A stretch of DNA of 64,000 nt from Vibrio sp. 10N.286.49.B1 (GCF_002873335.1 NZ_MCUW01000068.1:13520-77519), one strand, 5' to 3'; counted from the stretch's first letter, positions 1-6,928 are shown. The notes: generated from the sequence alone by a model not told the origin. Translations and numbers: made by a program.

Positions 1-123
1 CTTAAACCAGATAATCAGCGCAAGAATAGCGATGATTTGCCAAGCGGTTTTATTCACGCCTTGAGCGGAAAAATAACCACTGGCAAACACCACCCCCGCC
101 ACGCCTAAATAGAGAAAAGGCAC
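1..123 (-). CDS. Small phage membrane protein, partial (runs off window)
   Basis: This is the first 41 residues of a protein that starts with GTG and continues beyond the left window edge. The GTG overlaps the TAG stop of the upstream gene by one base (TAGTG), which implies translational coupling. The visible part has two hydrophobic stretches, one near the start (FLYLGVAGVVFASGYF) and one further on (IIAILALIIWF), separated by a short polar loop. Tailless membrane-containing phages of the PM2 type encode several tiny virion membrane proteins in their late operon, and the position just after the capsid gene fits that. I do not recognise a specific family, so the role as a virion membrane protein is inferred from context. 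Confidence 0.6.
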   Translation of the reverse strand, partial: MPFLYLGVAGVVFASGYFSAQGVNKTAWQIIAILALIIWFK

Positions 124-470
124 TACTTGCCTCCTTTCATGGCGACATAAGCCCCACCCAATACGACCACCATGATCAACACCACAATCATGAGTGTTTG
201 CCACTGCACCCCTTGCCCACCTGTTTGCACAGGGGCACCATTGGGTTGCTGATAGTCGTTATTGTTGGATCGGTTTTCGTCAGGGTTGGACGTTTTAGCG
301 CGGTCTAACTCGTCATCCATTTTGATGCCAAGCCAATCACCACCAAAGCCGCCGACCACATCGACTGCACCGCCTACAATCTCGCCCGTACTTTCCACTA
401 AGCTGTCCCACCACCCCGAACTGGTCGAGGTGGCCGCGCCTGTCGAAAGATATTCGTCAGGGTATGCCAT
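123..470 (-). CDS. Probable virion membrane protein, 115 aa
   Basis: The protein has a Ser/Gly-rich N-terminal half, an acidic, Asn/Gln-rich middle, and one clear C-terminal transmembrane helix (about residues 90-111, TLMIVVLIMVVVLGGAYVAM) followed by a short Lys-containing tail. Its ribosome binding site overlaps the stop codon of the capsid gene (TAAGGGGGTG), so the two are translated as one late operon. A single C-terminal anchor next to a corticovirus-like capsid gene suggests a protein of the inner phage membrane, as in PM2. This assignment comes from position and topology only; no sequence family was recognised. Confidence 0.7.
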   Translation of the reverse strand: MAYPDEYLSTGAATSTSSGWWDSLVESTGEIVGGAVDVVGGFGGDWLGIKMDDELDRAKTSNPDENRSNNNDYQQPNGAPVQTGGQGVQWQTLMIVVLIMVVVLGGAYVAMKGGK

Positions 471-481
471 GAGTCACCCCC

Positions 482-1315
482 TTATTTCGGTTGAGAAATC
501 ACGCCCACTTGCTCGATCGCTTCAATCAATACCGGAATGCTGCCCGCCGCTGATTTCTCGATCTCAAACTGCAATTGTTTATAGGCGTTAGTTGGCAAGC
601 GCCCCTCAACACCAAAGCCGGTACGAACGAAGTCCAAAGAAAACCAGTCTTCATTTTGTTCAAGCTCAGAAAGGGCAAGGTCAAAGGCGTTATCGACTTT
701 ATTGACGTTCATTTCTTCCACGTCATCACGCAGTACGCGAACACGGTCGATAGAGCTGTCTTTAAAGTGAATACGTTTTAGCGATAAGGCAGGGGAACGC
801 TCTGAAAAATCAAACGGCGTTCGACCTGTCGCACTCGCAAACCACGTCAGCGAGTAAATACGAGGCAAGTAGATACGTGTTGATTGCGCCGCCGTTGAAT
901 GGGCACGAGCACGGATACTTGGTGGATTAACGCCACCCGCTTTAGGGGCGAGCTGAATGTAAACAAACCAAATTTCACCGTTCAGTGTCACTAGCTCACC
1001 CGTACGAACGCCCGCTTTTGTGCGCAGTTTTAGATCAGCAAATGGAATGACATAACGACCGGACGATTGGTATTGCTTACGATGTTCCTGAAGGTCAACA
1101 AGATCTTGTCCGGTGAGGTTGTACACCTCTTTACCGTTCAAGGTAATACGCACACGCTCAATATCGGCAGGGTCAGCAATATCAGTAACTAACTCAATAG
1201 ACTGATAAGTAGGACCACTAACAAGGCGCAGTGTGGCTTGGTTGCCCCAATTCACACCCTCAACAGGGTCTAAATCACGAGGACGTGGGTTAAATGGTGT
1301 CGTGAGTAGTTCCAT
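482..1315 (-). CDS. Major capsid protein, corticovirus P2-like
   Basis: This 277-residue protein has no signal peptide or membrane segment and is rich in alternating beta-type segments, as expected for a double jelly-roll capsid protein. Its length is close to that of the PM2 major capsid protein P2 (about 269 residues). It lies directly downstream of a one-helix mini-protein and a packaging ATPase, the core set by which PM2-like prophages are recognised in aquatic bacteria. In PM2 such trimers form the icosahedral shell around a protein-rich membrane. The call is made from context, size and general resemblance; a structure prediction showing two stacked eight-stranded barrels would settle it. 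It appears intact, with no frameshift. Confidence 0.8.
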   Translation of the reverse strand: MELLTTPFNPRPRDLDPVEGVNWGNQATLRLVSGPTYQSIELVTDIADPADIERVRITLNGKEVYNLTGQDLVDLQEHRKQYQSSGRYVIPFADLKLRTKAGVRTGELVTLNGEIWFVYIQLAPKAGGVNPPSIRARAHSTAAQSTRIYLPRIYSLTWFASATGRTPFDFSERSPALSLKRIHFKDSSIDRVRVLRDDVEEMNVNKVDNAFDLALSELEQNEDWFSLDFVRTGFGVEGRLPTNAYKQLQFEIEKSAAGSIPVLIEAIEQVGVISQPK

Positions 1316-1318
1316 AGT

Positions 1319-1447
1319 TTAAAACCACCCTGATTTACCATTGATTTGTTCTTTGAGCGGGTTAAGTGCGCTCACATTGTTGATCATCGCTAATGCGACC
1401 AGAACGGCCACAACCGTGAACAACATGGTTTTGTGTTTTGCTTGCAT
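1319..1447 (-). CDS. 42-residue phage membrane protein
   Basis: This short gene starts with ATG eight bases after a good ribosome binding site (AGGGG) and stops just before the capsid gene start. The product has a basic N-terminus (MQAKHKTM), one hydrophobic helix (about residues 8-26, LFTVVAVLVALAMINNVSA) and a short polar tail. That topology and size match the very small virion membrane proteins of PM2-type phages. It is the first gene of the capsid-proximal late block and lies downstream of a pair of repeated motifs that could be a late-promoter element. Function is inferred from size, topology and position. Confidence 0.7.
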   Translation of the reverse strand: MQAKHKTMLFTVVAVLVALAMINNVSALNPLKEQINGKSGWF

Positions 1448-1526
1448 GGTTTCCCCTGTTTCACAACGTTGGAAATAAAATGAGTTTTAATAAAAACAGT
1501 AAAATGTCATATCGTCACGATGTTTG

Positions 1527-1558
1527 AACCTATAGGTAGAACTTTCAACCTATAGGTT
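1527..1558. promoter_or_regulatory. Twin AACCTATAGGT motif upstream of late genes
   Basis: The 11-base motif AACCTATAGGT occurs twice (1527-1537 and 1547-1557), exactly 20 bases apart, about two helical turns. Each contains the palindrome CCTATAGG. The pair sits in the only sizeable gap of the minus-strand phage operon, about 80-110 bases upstream of the mini-membrane protein and capsid genes. The spacing suggests a binding site for a dimeric or cooperative activator of late transcription; this is an inference. Confidence 0.45.
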
Positions 1559-1568
1559 GGAATGAGCG

Positions 1569-2318
1569 TTAACGGTAGTTTCTAGAGAGCATTTTTCCAG
1601 TTTCACAATTCAATGCGCCCCGTTCTAGGTTGCCAATACCATCACGTACAATTAAGTATTCAGCAATAGCCTTGCCTATTCGCTGCTTGTTTACTTTCGC
1701 GCTTTTGAGATCAGCTATTTCATTGGAGTGAATCCCTTTTTGCTTGGCTACCCAATCGGCATCAACACCGGAATTTACCGCCCCTAACCACCAAATGGAT
1801 GATTGGTTGGTCACGGTTTTAGGCACTTCTTGCCCACGCTGAAAAATAGTGTGTACCACATGCCCAAATTGACGCCCACCACGCAGCAATTCACCCGTTT
1901 TTCCCTCCAGTTTGCCCGAGGTTTCCGCGCAGCTTGCCAACTCTTCAATCACCACATGCAATTTAGGTTTGAATCCATCCCCTAGCGCCCAAGCTATCGT
2001 GCTAAATAACTCAAGCTCAGACATGCACGCCCCTTTTGGAGGAATGTAAGCCAACTTAAACGCGCACCCCATGCGGCGCCCTTGCACCGCCGCTTTAATG
2101 AATTGGGCTGGGTCGGAAAACCCATGGCACATTTGCCCGTGAAATTTACTCCCTGCATAATTTCGGTATGGGTCAAAGAACAGCGTTTGTGCTTTCTTGG
2201 GAACCAATCCAATGTGTTTTACTGCACTGGTTTTGCCACTGCCTGTACCCCCTAAATAAACCGTATGTTCAGCATCAAGAGCAGGGTTAGAATTAATCGG
2301 ATTTACGAGTAACGGCAT
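1569..2318 (-). CDS. Packaging ATPase, PM2 P9-like (FtsK/HerA family)
   Basis: This 249-residue ATPase has a Walker A motif at residues 23-30 (GGTGSGKT), a hydrophobic Walker B with two acidic residues at 122-126 (VVIEE), and a downstream arginine/glutamine motif (RGGRQFG, about 145-151), the pattern of genome-packaging ATPases of membrane-containing tailless phages such as PM2 P9 and PRD1 P9. These enzymes are thought to drive DNA into, or assemble at, the unique vertex. The start overlaps the end of the upstream membrane-protein gene by 26 bases. Length and motifs are typical, with all catalytic residues present, so this unit could still be functional. It is the best diagnostic gene for the prophage type. 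Confidence 0.85.
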   Translation of the reverse strand: MPLLVNPINSNPALDAEHTVYLGGTGSGKTSAVKHIGLVPKKAQTLFFDPYRNYAGSKFHGQMCHGFSDPAQFIKAAVQGRRMGCAFKLAYIPPKGACMSELELFSTIAWALGDGFKPKLHVVIEELASCAETSGKLEGKTGELLRGGRQFGHVVHTIFQRGQEVPKTVTNQSSIWWLGAVNSGVDADWVAKQKGIHSNEIADLKSAKVNKQRIGKAIAEYLIVRDGIGNLERGALNCETGKMLSRNYR

Positions 2319-2736
2319 CGCGCTTATCCTCCTGAACCTTTTTCACTTCCAATGCGGTGATTTGTTTTTTAGACGCCCACCACAAACCCAAGATAGCCAA
2401 GACTAGGGTCATGACATTCATGTAGTCGCCGCATTGCTCCAACACCGCGCCACCGTATTGCTTGGCAACAGGGCGAGCCGCTGCAATGACGCTTTGCTTG
2501 GCGCGTTCATCAAATGAAAAATCAATGTCTTTCATAATGGAGACCGCTTGCTCAACCACCACTAAACCAGTCGTCACCAATGCGTCGAACGCCTCACTTA
2601 CATCGGCTTCCTGCTCTTGCTCTGTCGCATTGGGCTGACCGTCAACGGACGCTGGCGCTTCAGATTGAAGGTTAGCCACATACACATCGAGCGCGGCGAG
2701 GTTATCAGGACAGCTTTCAACCGTTGAATCACTCAT
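2293..2736 (-). CDS. Phage membrane-anchored protein, 147 aa
   Basis: The ATG at 2736 is chosen because a strong ribosome binding site (GGGGGAAG) precedes it. The protein is acidic at the N-terminus, has a central helical region, and a hydrophobic helix near residues 105-121 (YMNVMTLVLAILGLWWA) followed by a highly basic tail (KKQ...KKVQEDKRDAVTRK), giving a likely single-pass membrane protein with a charged C-terminus. It lies between the zinc-ribbon gene and the packaging ATPase, overlapping both, so it belongs to the late operon. A virion membrane protein is likely; I recognise no named family. Confidence 0.65.
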   Translation of the reverse strand: MSDSTVESCPDNLAALDVYVANLQSEAPASVDGQPNATEQEQEADVSEAFDALVTTGLVVVEQAVSIMKDIDFSFDERAKQSVIAAARPVAKQYGGAVLEQCGDYMNVMTLVLAILGLWWASKKQITALEVKKVQEDKRDAVTRKSD

Positions 2737-3241
2737 GATTAGCTTCCCCCTGGTTAACTTTATTCGCTGCCAACATGCGTTTAACCGCAAACAACAACAC
2801 AAGGACGAGCCCCAAACACGCGCCAACCTTTAGAAATTGCGGTTGAAGACGGTTTTCTGGTAATGGTGCTTTATCCGCTGTCGTTTCGGTTGAAAGCGTT
2901 GGTTCAATGGGGGTAACGTCGGTTGATTCAACCAATTCTGACTCATCACTGATTTCGGCTTTTTCCGGTGGCTCAATAGAGGTTTCAACCTTATCGGGCG
3001 CGGCTGGGAGCAAATCAGGGGACGCTTGCATGTGCTCGGTACAATAGGCGCTAACGCTCTTGCTCATTGATGCGTTTCCGCAGTTTGGGCACTTGTAGTA
3101 CAGCAATCCCAAATTGCGCCCATTCTTAACGGTTTCGCCAGAATCAATGAGTTTACCTTCACCAATCATATGAACGGTTGAATTTGTATGGCAGACAGGG
3201 CAAGACACATGCCCCCGTACTGGGTTGGGTGTTTTACTCAT
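2729..3241 (-). CDS. Zinc-ribbon protein with C-terminal membrane anchor
   Basis: The start at 3241 (MSKTPNPVRG) is chosen for its ribosome binding site (GAGGCGG) and short overlap with the upstream gene. Residues about 13-16 and 44-47 form two Cys-x-x-Cys knuckles (CPVC and CPNC) of a zinc ribbon, similar in layout to Ogr/Delta and TFIIS-like phage transcription factors. A long acidic, Thr/Pro/Glu-rich linker follows, then a hydrophobic helix (LKVGACLGLVLVLLFAV) and a short basic tail. PM2 encodes a zinc-finger late activator (P14), but the membrane anchor here is unlike a plain transcription factor, so the role is open. It is 170 residues and intact. Confidence 0.65.
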   Translation of the reverse strand: MSKTPNPVRGHVSCPVCHTNSTVHMIGEGKLIDSGETVKNGRNLGLLYYKCPNCGNASMSKSVSAYCTEHMQASPDLLPAAPDKVETSIEPPEKAEISDESELVESTDVTPIEPTLSTETTADKAPLPENRLQPQFLKVGACLGLVLVLLFAVKRMLAANKVNQGEANHE

Positions 3242-3542
3242 CGGTTGCCGCCTCTTCAATGACCACTGTTGATTGCGTTTTAAGTTGCTGCTTGCGCTGC
3301 TCTCGAATGATGCGGTTTGCCTTGGCGACCAGCTTTGCTTTATCGACGAGTTTTGGATCAAGACCAAGGACGGAAAGCGGGTCAGCGCCACCCATGATCA
3401 CTTTAGGTGCCAGTGACAAAAGCTCAGTGGGTGAGAAGTCTTTGACCTTATCAAACGCGCTTTCTAGCTCTAGTTCTAGCGCGTCAATGGTTTCAATGCG
3501 TGCCAATTCAGCTTGGCACTCTTGTTGTGTCAGTGTTTTCAT
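3234..3542 (-). CDS. Conserved phage protein of unknown function, 102 aa
   Basis: This is an all-helical, charged, soluble protein without cysteines or membrane segments. The N-terminal half is acidic and the C-terminal part (about residues 65-90) is rich in Lys/Arg/Gln (KAKLVAKANRIIREQRKQQLK), suggesting nucleic-acid or protein contacts. It is the first gene after the palindrome that follows the initiator gene and overlaps the zinc-ribbon gene by eight bases. By position it could be a late-transcription factor like PM2 P13, but I have no sequence evidence for that. Confidence 0.6.
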   Translation of the reverse strand: MKTLTQQECQAELARIETIDALELELESAFDKVKDFSPTELLSLAPKVIMGGADPLSVLGLDPKLVDKAKLVAKANRIIREQRKQQLKTQSTVVIEEAATDE

Positions 3543-3580
3543 AAATAGTCCCTGTTTCTCAACGTTGACAGTGGGTTAAG

Positions 3581-3609
3581 AGTATTTGGCCTACGATAGG
3601 CCAAATGCT
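3581..3609. other. Palindrome at 3' end of phage initiator gene
   Basis: The near-perfect 29-base palindrome AGTATTTGGCCTAC-G-ATAGGCCAAATGCT begins at the last base of the initiator stop codon. A perfect version lies at the same place in the decayed second prophage unit (9181-9209). No T-tract follows on either strand, so it does not look like an ordinary intrinsic terminator. It may be a replication, recombination or protein-binding site. Confidence 0.6.
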
Positions 3610-5420
3610 TAGTAAGTGATTAATCGACCTTGTTTGAGCCTAATTTTGCAGTATTGGTCAATGGTGACCGTTCCCCCTTTTGATAATGGTTTGAGAAGAC
3701 ATTCCACCCCCTTCATGCTCCATCCGGTCGCGTCCATAAGCGCTTTAATTATTGGAGAGTTACAGTTATTTTCAGTGCTCCAAGGTACGGCACTCCGTGC
3801 CTTTTGAAGACGCTTCACGTCTTTTTTACGAACGAGGCTATAGCACTCGCTTGCGGTTTTAATGAGAGCCCCAAGCCAAGAAAAGCCAATGATTTTTTTG
3901 TTGGTTTCACCGTACTGATTTTGCTTCGATTCGTATTCGACTCGCGCACCGTTGGCGAGCTGGCAAAACAACGACCACTTTGATGAATCCGCCGCTTGTC
4001 TTAGTTCTTCCAGTTTTGGGTCTATCTTGGTTTGCTCTGCGGTTGCCCTACGAAGATTGCGCCACAGTGAAACAGGCTGACCACCAAATTGTTGAAACTG
4101 TCTGATACGGTGAGTGGATGCCCAAGCGCGAGCACGATAGGCATATTCTTCCGATTCCGTTTCAGGCATATGCTTGCCGTTAATGTTTTTTGAAACGTAC
4201 TTAGCGATGTAGGCCGTTGCCCCGCCTTTTTTTGGATCGGCTTCTTTCACATCAAAGCGTGGTGAAATATCTTTGCCTAACTCGCTCCGGTCTTCCCCTA
4301 TCGCGCACCCTTTTAGAATATTGGTGATCGTGGTTTTGTCCTTCGGTGAGCAAAACAAAAAATAGTGAGAATGGCTCGTTGAATCTTTATGAGGTTCAGC
4401 CACACGGAAACCAAAATACTCAATATTCTCTTTAGCAATAAGAGCACGAGCGACCGCCCACTTTTGCATGAGCGCTTGATGCCCTTCTTTCACAGAGGCG
4501 CCATTCCACTTTCTCGACACTCGGTGATATTTGCTTGGTAATGTCCAAGTGACGAACAAAGCAGTAAACCCTAAGTCCAGTGCAAATTCCTCAAAACCGC
4601 GAGAACGCACCATCATTTCAATGCGTCGATTCTCTGGGTTTGCCGTAGTCCTTTTGATCACTTCCTCTAAATCGAATGCTTCCCCCGTTTCCGTATTCAT
4701 TACTGACATGGCCTCTATGTACTGTTTCGCTTCGCGTTGCTTTTGCTTCCAGTTTGAAAAAGACATGGCACTAATCACCGGCGCTTGGTGCTTACCTTCA
4801 CCAACACGTTCTAGGGCAATTTGTACATATTCGATGTACTGCGATCGCAAATGCAAAAGTCGGCGTACTATCCATTCGTCGGATTGCATCTTGAGCGCGG
4901 CTATTTCGAGATCGCATTCCAGTTCGTCAGGCTTATCCTGTTCCTTCCTGAAATTTATCTTCGGTGGGTTGATATGGATTTCTTGCAAGGTGAAGGATTG
5001 ACGCTCATAAACATGCTTGAGCGCTTCAAGATAGCTATTAAAAATCTCCGGTAGGCTTTCATCACTTAGCATCGTTGAGCACGTATCGGCATAATTTTTT
5101 GCGAGCTTTTCAATGGCATCGTCGCGCATCAAAATATCATGGCTTAATGGTTCAGCACTGGCCTTGTATCGGCTATCCACAAACGAAAATTTATCTTCAA
5201 TGAAACTCGCTCGCTTCAAACCAAACTTAACCGCATCTTCTGCAGCACGAATAAGGTTTTGAGTAGTTGGGTTACTGCGAGTCATGCGCTGTTCGACTTT
5301 ACGTTTCACATCGTTTTTCACCATTTGAGGCAAGCGCGGAAAGAATCGGCGGGTAAACGCTGAAAGGCGTAATACGTCTGCCGCCTCCAACGCTGCCACT
5401 TCATTGATAGCTTTCGTCAT
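3609..5420 (-). CDS. Rolling-circle replication initiator, PM2 P12-like
   Basis: The 603-residue protein is a superfamily I HUH endonuclease. The metal-binding His-x-His motif is at residues 350-352 (HSHYFLF), and the catalytic motif YIAKYVSKN at 404-412 carries two tyrosines three residues apart with the conserved lysine, as in ΦX174 gene A protein. PM2 P12 is of this class and of similar size. It would nick one strand at the phage origin and start rolling-circle replication. I chose the ATG at 5420 because an upstream reading to 5543 would overlap the preceding small gene by over 100 bases. It is preceded by the small genes of the early operon and followed by a palindrome. All key residues are present. 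Confidence 0.85.
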   Translation of the reverse strand: MTKAINEVAALEAADVLRLSAFTRRFFPRLPQMVKNDVKRKVEQRMTRSNPTTQNLIRAAEDAVKFGLKRASFIEDKFSFVDSRYKASAEPLSHDILMRDDAIEKLAKNYADTCSTMLSDESLPEIFNSYLEALKHVYERQSFTLQEIHINPPKINFRKEQDKPDELECDLEIAALKMQSDEWIVRRLLHLRSQYIEYVQIALERVGEGKHQAPVISAMSFSNWKQKQREAKQYIEAMSVMNTETGEAFDLEEVIKRTTANPENRRIEMMVRSRGFEEFALDLGFTALFVTWTLPSKYHRVSRKWNGASVKEGHQALMQKWAVARALIAKENIEYFGFRVAEPHKDSTSHSHYFLFCSPKDKTTITNILKGCAIGEDRSELGKDISPRFDVKEADPKKGGATAYIAKYVSKNINGKHMPETESEEYAYRARAWASTHRIRQFQQFGGQPVSLWRNLRRATAEQTKIDPKLEELRQAADSSKWSLFCQLANGARVEYESKQNQYGETNKKIIGFSWLGALIKTASECYSLVRKKDVKRLQKARSAVPWSTENNCNSPIIKALMDATGWSMKGVECLLKPLSKGGTVTIDQYCKIRLKQGRLITY

Positions 5421-5424
5421 ATGG

Positions 5425-5616
5425 TTAACCCAAACACTCAGAAGCCGTACACACGTATTGCAGAGGGCGTACCTTTTTCGGTTTTGAACGGCCAATGCCG
5501 TGTTTATCACGCAGCTTGTCCAGTAAGTAAATTGAACGTTCACGCTTCTTTGGGTCGGGATTAACCATACCCGCCATATCGGGGCATGGTTTGTGAATAG
5601 GGTTAGTCACTTCCAT
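5425..5616 (-). CDS. Small basic phage protein, 63 aa
   Basis: The protein is rich in Lys, Arg and Pro (NPDPKKRERSIYLLDKLRDKHGIGRSKPKKVRPL) with three cysteines. It stops five bases before the initiator start and begins two bases before the end of the next upstream gene's stop, so it is tightly packed in the early operon. The basic character suggests nucleic-acid binding. No family was recognised. It occupies a frame that also reads as an N-terminal extension of the initiator; the small gene is the more plausible of the two. Confidence 0.55.
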   Translation of the reverse strand: MEVTNPIHKPCPDMAGMVNPDPKKRERSIYLLDKLRDKHGIGRSKPKKVRPLQYVCTASECLG

Positions 5617-5618
5617 CG

Positions 5619-5816
5619 TTAATCCTCCAAGCTTTCTAACAGTTCAGCATCGGCAACAAGCTGATCGTAAATCGGGTGTAGAAACTTAAATTCTGGTGAG
5701 CATGGCGATAACCAGTTCAAGCGAGTACGAACAATGTTCATCAGTTCTCTTGCTTCACTCGAATGAGAAAAATCAATACTGGTGCTATGGATTGGTGTCG
5801 ATACGTTATTCATCAT
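5619..5816 (-). CDS. Small acidic phage protein, 65 aa
   Basis: This is a soluble, mostly helical protein with a Ser/Thr-rich start and an acidic C-terminus (VADAELLESLED). It lies two bases upstream of the next gene and eight bases downstream of the PrtN-like gene, so all are in one early transcript. No family was recognised. Confidence 0.5.
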   Translation of the reverse strand: MMNNVSTPIHSTSIDFSHSSEARELMNIVRTRLNWLSPCSPEFKFLHPIYDQLVADAELLESLED

Positions 5817-5824
5817 TTATTTCC

Positions 5825-6079
5825 CTATGCGTTTACTGAAAGCCAATCACGCTTTGCATCGGCGTGGCGTTGGTCGATGTAGTCGGCAAGATCGTCAATT
5901 TTGATTAGCGATGGACTGCGCTCTGAATCGCGCAATTTAAAGGTGGGAACGGGGAAGTCACAGGCTTTCGCTCTCTGCTCTGCCGTCTTGGGGGTAACGC
6001 CAAAAAACTCTTGGCTTATCTGTTTAAGTTCAACAGTCGGGTTTTCAAATCGTGCTAATAGCGCAAATTTTGTGTTCAT
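5825..6079 (-). CDS. PrtN-like transcriptional activator
   Basis: This 84-residue protein matches the pyocin activator PrtN family: the pattern of a short N-terminal segment, a helix-turn-helix region with the signature 'FFGVTPKTAEQRA', then 'FPVPTFKLRDSERSPSLIKIDDLADYID' is typical. PrtN switches on pyocin genes in Pseudomonas after DNA damage relieves repression by PrtR. Here it is the first gene of the leftward phage operon and is divergent from an S24-type repressor, the same regulator pair. It is probably the early activator, or an excisionase-type DNA-bending protein, whose promoter is blocked by the repressor. The ribosome binding site is GGAGG, five bases from the ATG. Confidence 0.75.
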   Translation of the reverse strand: MNTKFALLARFENPTVELKQISQEFFGVTPKTAEQRAKACDFPVPTFKLRDSERSPSLIKIDDLADYIDQRHADAKRDWLSVNA

Positions 6080-6239
6080 AATTCCTCCATGTAGTACACT
6101 TGAGGTAACTGCAATTAATTCACAATTCCTCAGAATCCCTCAAAGTCGATTTGAGTTAATTATGAGGCATTAATTATCTAATTCAACCTATTTTTGAAGA
6201 ATTGAGGCGACTATGAGCGAGTTTGAGTTAAGTTTGAGG
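6080..6239. promoter_or_regulatory. Divergent phage control region with repeated operators
   Basis: Between the PrtN-like gene and the repressor gene the motif TTGAGG/CCTCAA recurs: TTGAGG at 6100, CCTCA at 6128, CCTCAA at 6138, TTGAG at 6151. A longer direct repeat, TTTGAGTTAA-N3-TGAGG, is found at 6150-6167 and again at 6222-6239 inside the first codons of the repressor gene. This looks like a phage operator array that lets the repressor silence the leftward promoter and control its own gene. The TTGAGG at 6202-6207 doubles as the repressor's ribosome binding site. Confidence 0.55.
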
Positions 6240-6818
6240 AAGCTTAAAGAAGTAACAAATACCTCGACAAATGCAGAGCTAGCAAAGGTTTTAGAGATTT
6301 CTCCAAAGACAATTTATACGTGGAGAGAACGCCAAAATATCCCTGAAAAAATATTCTTAAAAGCACGACAGCTATCACAAAAATCCGTTAGTTTGCCCGT
6401 CGGTTATCTCGCATTAAAATTTTTCGATATTGAAGTAAGTGCCGGACAAGGAGCACTTATCGAGAAAGAAGAAGAATCTAGCGCAATGGTTTTCAGTGAG
6501 CGGTTCATTAGACAAGAGCTTGGATTTAACCCTAATGACATTTTCTTAATGCCTGTCCGTGGTGACAGCATGATCCCCACTCTAAAAAATCAAAGCATCG
6601 TTATGGTGAATCGGGTTGATGGTTTTTCTACAGATGGTATTTACGTATTCCGCTATGACAATCGCTTGATGGTTAAAAGACTCCAATTCCTACCGAACGG
6701 CATAAAAGTGGTGAGTGATAACAGCGCTTATGAGCCTTGGGAACTTGGGAAAGAAGATATTAAAGGGGCTGATTTTAAGATCATCGGTGAGGTGGTTTGG
6801 TCTGGGCAAAGGATGTAA
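6213..6818 (+). CDS. LexA/CI-like self-cleaving prophage repressor (S24)
   Basis: The 201-residue protein has an N-terminal helix-turn-helix of the phage CI type (about residues 5-52, with NAELAKVLEISPKTIYTWRERQ) and a C-terminal S24 peptidase domain. The Ala-Gly cleavage site is at 77-78 (SAGQG), the catalytic serine at 119 in GDSM, and the lysine at 155 in MVKRL. Such repressors cut themselves when RecA is activated by DNA damage, so this prophage is predicted to be SOS-inducible. It is divergent from the PrtN-like gene. Its stop codon lies only five bases from the 3' end of a convergent Qrr-like sRNA gene, so read-through transcripts would be antisense to that sRNA. Confidence 0.85.
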   Translation: MSEFELSLRKLKEVTNTSTNAELAKVLEISPKTIYTWRERQNIPEKIFLKARQLSQKSVSLPVGYLALKFFDIEVSAGQGALIEKEEESSAMVFSERFIRQELGFNPNDIFLMPVRGDSMIPTLKNQSIVMVNRVDGFSTDGIYVFRYDNRLMVKRLQFLPNGIKVVSDNSAYEPWELGKEDIKGADFKIIGEVVWSGQRM

Positions 6819-6822
6819 GAAG

Positions 6823-6928
6823 AAAAAAGCCAGTTACCAAGGGGGTAACTGGTAAATTAATCTATGTGAACAAAGGTATTCACTAACAACGTCAGTTGGC
6901 TAGGTGACCCTCGGCTTAATAAGGGTCG
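6823..6928 (-). ncRNA. Qrr-family small RNA, copy A (at phage repressor)
   Basis: Read on the minus strand, this about 105-nt element has the architecture of the Qrr quorum-sensing sRNAs of vibrios. A 5' stem-loop (GACCCT...AGGGTC, 6906-6911 pairing with 6922-6927) is followed by the hallmark pairing core CTAGCCAACTGACGTTGTTA (ends at 6903), then a GTGAA...TTCAC stem, and a terminator hairpin (CCAGTTACC/GGTAACTGG, 6830-6852) with a six-base U-tract. Qrr RNAs act with Hfq on luxR/hapR-type and other mRNAs. A -24-like TTTGGC lies at 6949-6954, at the right distance, but the -12 GC of a sigma-54 promoter is missing (CTAGA instead). It sits directly after the repressor gene of the intact prophage. 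Assignment to the family is by recognition of the conserved core. Confidence 0.85.

Noticed and set aside
3581..3609. dif/XerCD attachment site
   Set aside because: The palindrome shares no recognisable XerC or XerD arm with known Vibrio dif sequences and lies inside the phage unit, after the initiator gene.
5421..5543. N-terminal extension of the rolling-circle initiator to 5543
   Set aside because: It would overlap the small basic gene at 5425-5616 almost fully, and the extension is cysteine-rich and unlike an initiator N-terminus; ATG at 5420 fits better.
6823..6928. First read as a plain repeat or attC-like site, with a plus-strand terminator for the repressor
   Set aside because: The T-tract is on the minus strand and the core and stem order match Qrr sRNAs read in that direction; there is no attC-type R'/R'' structure.
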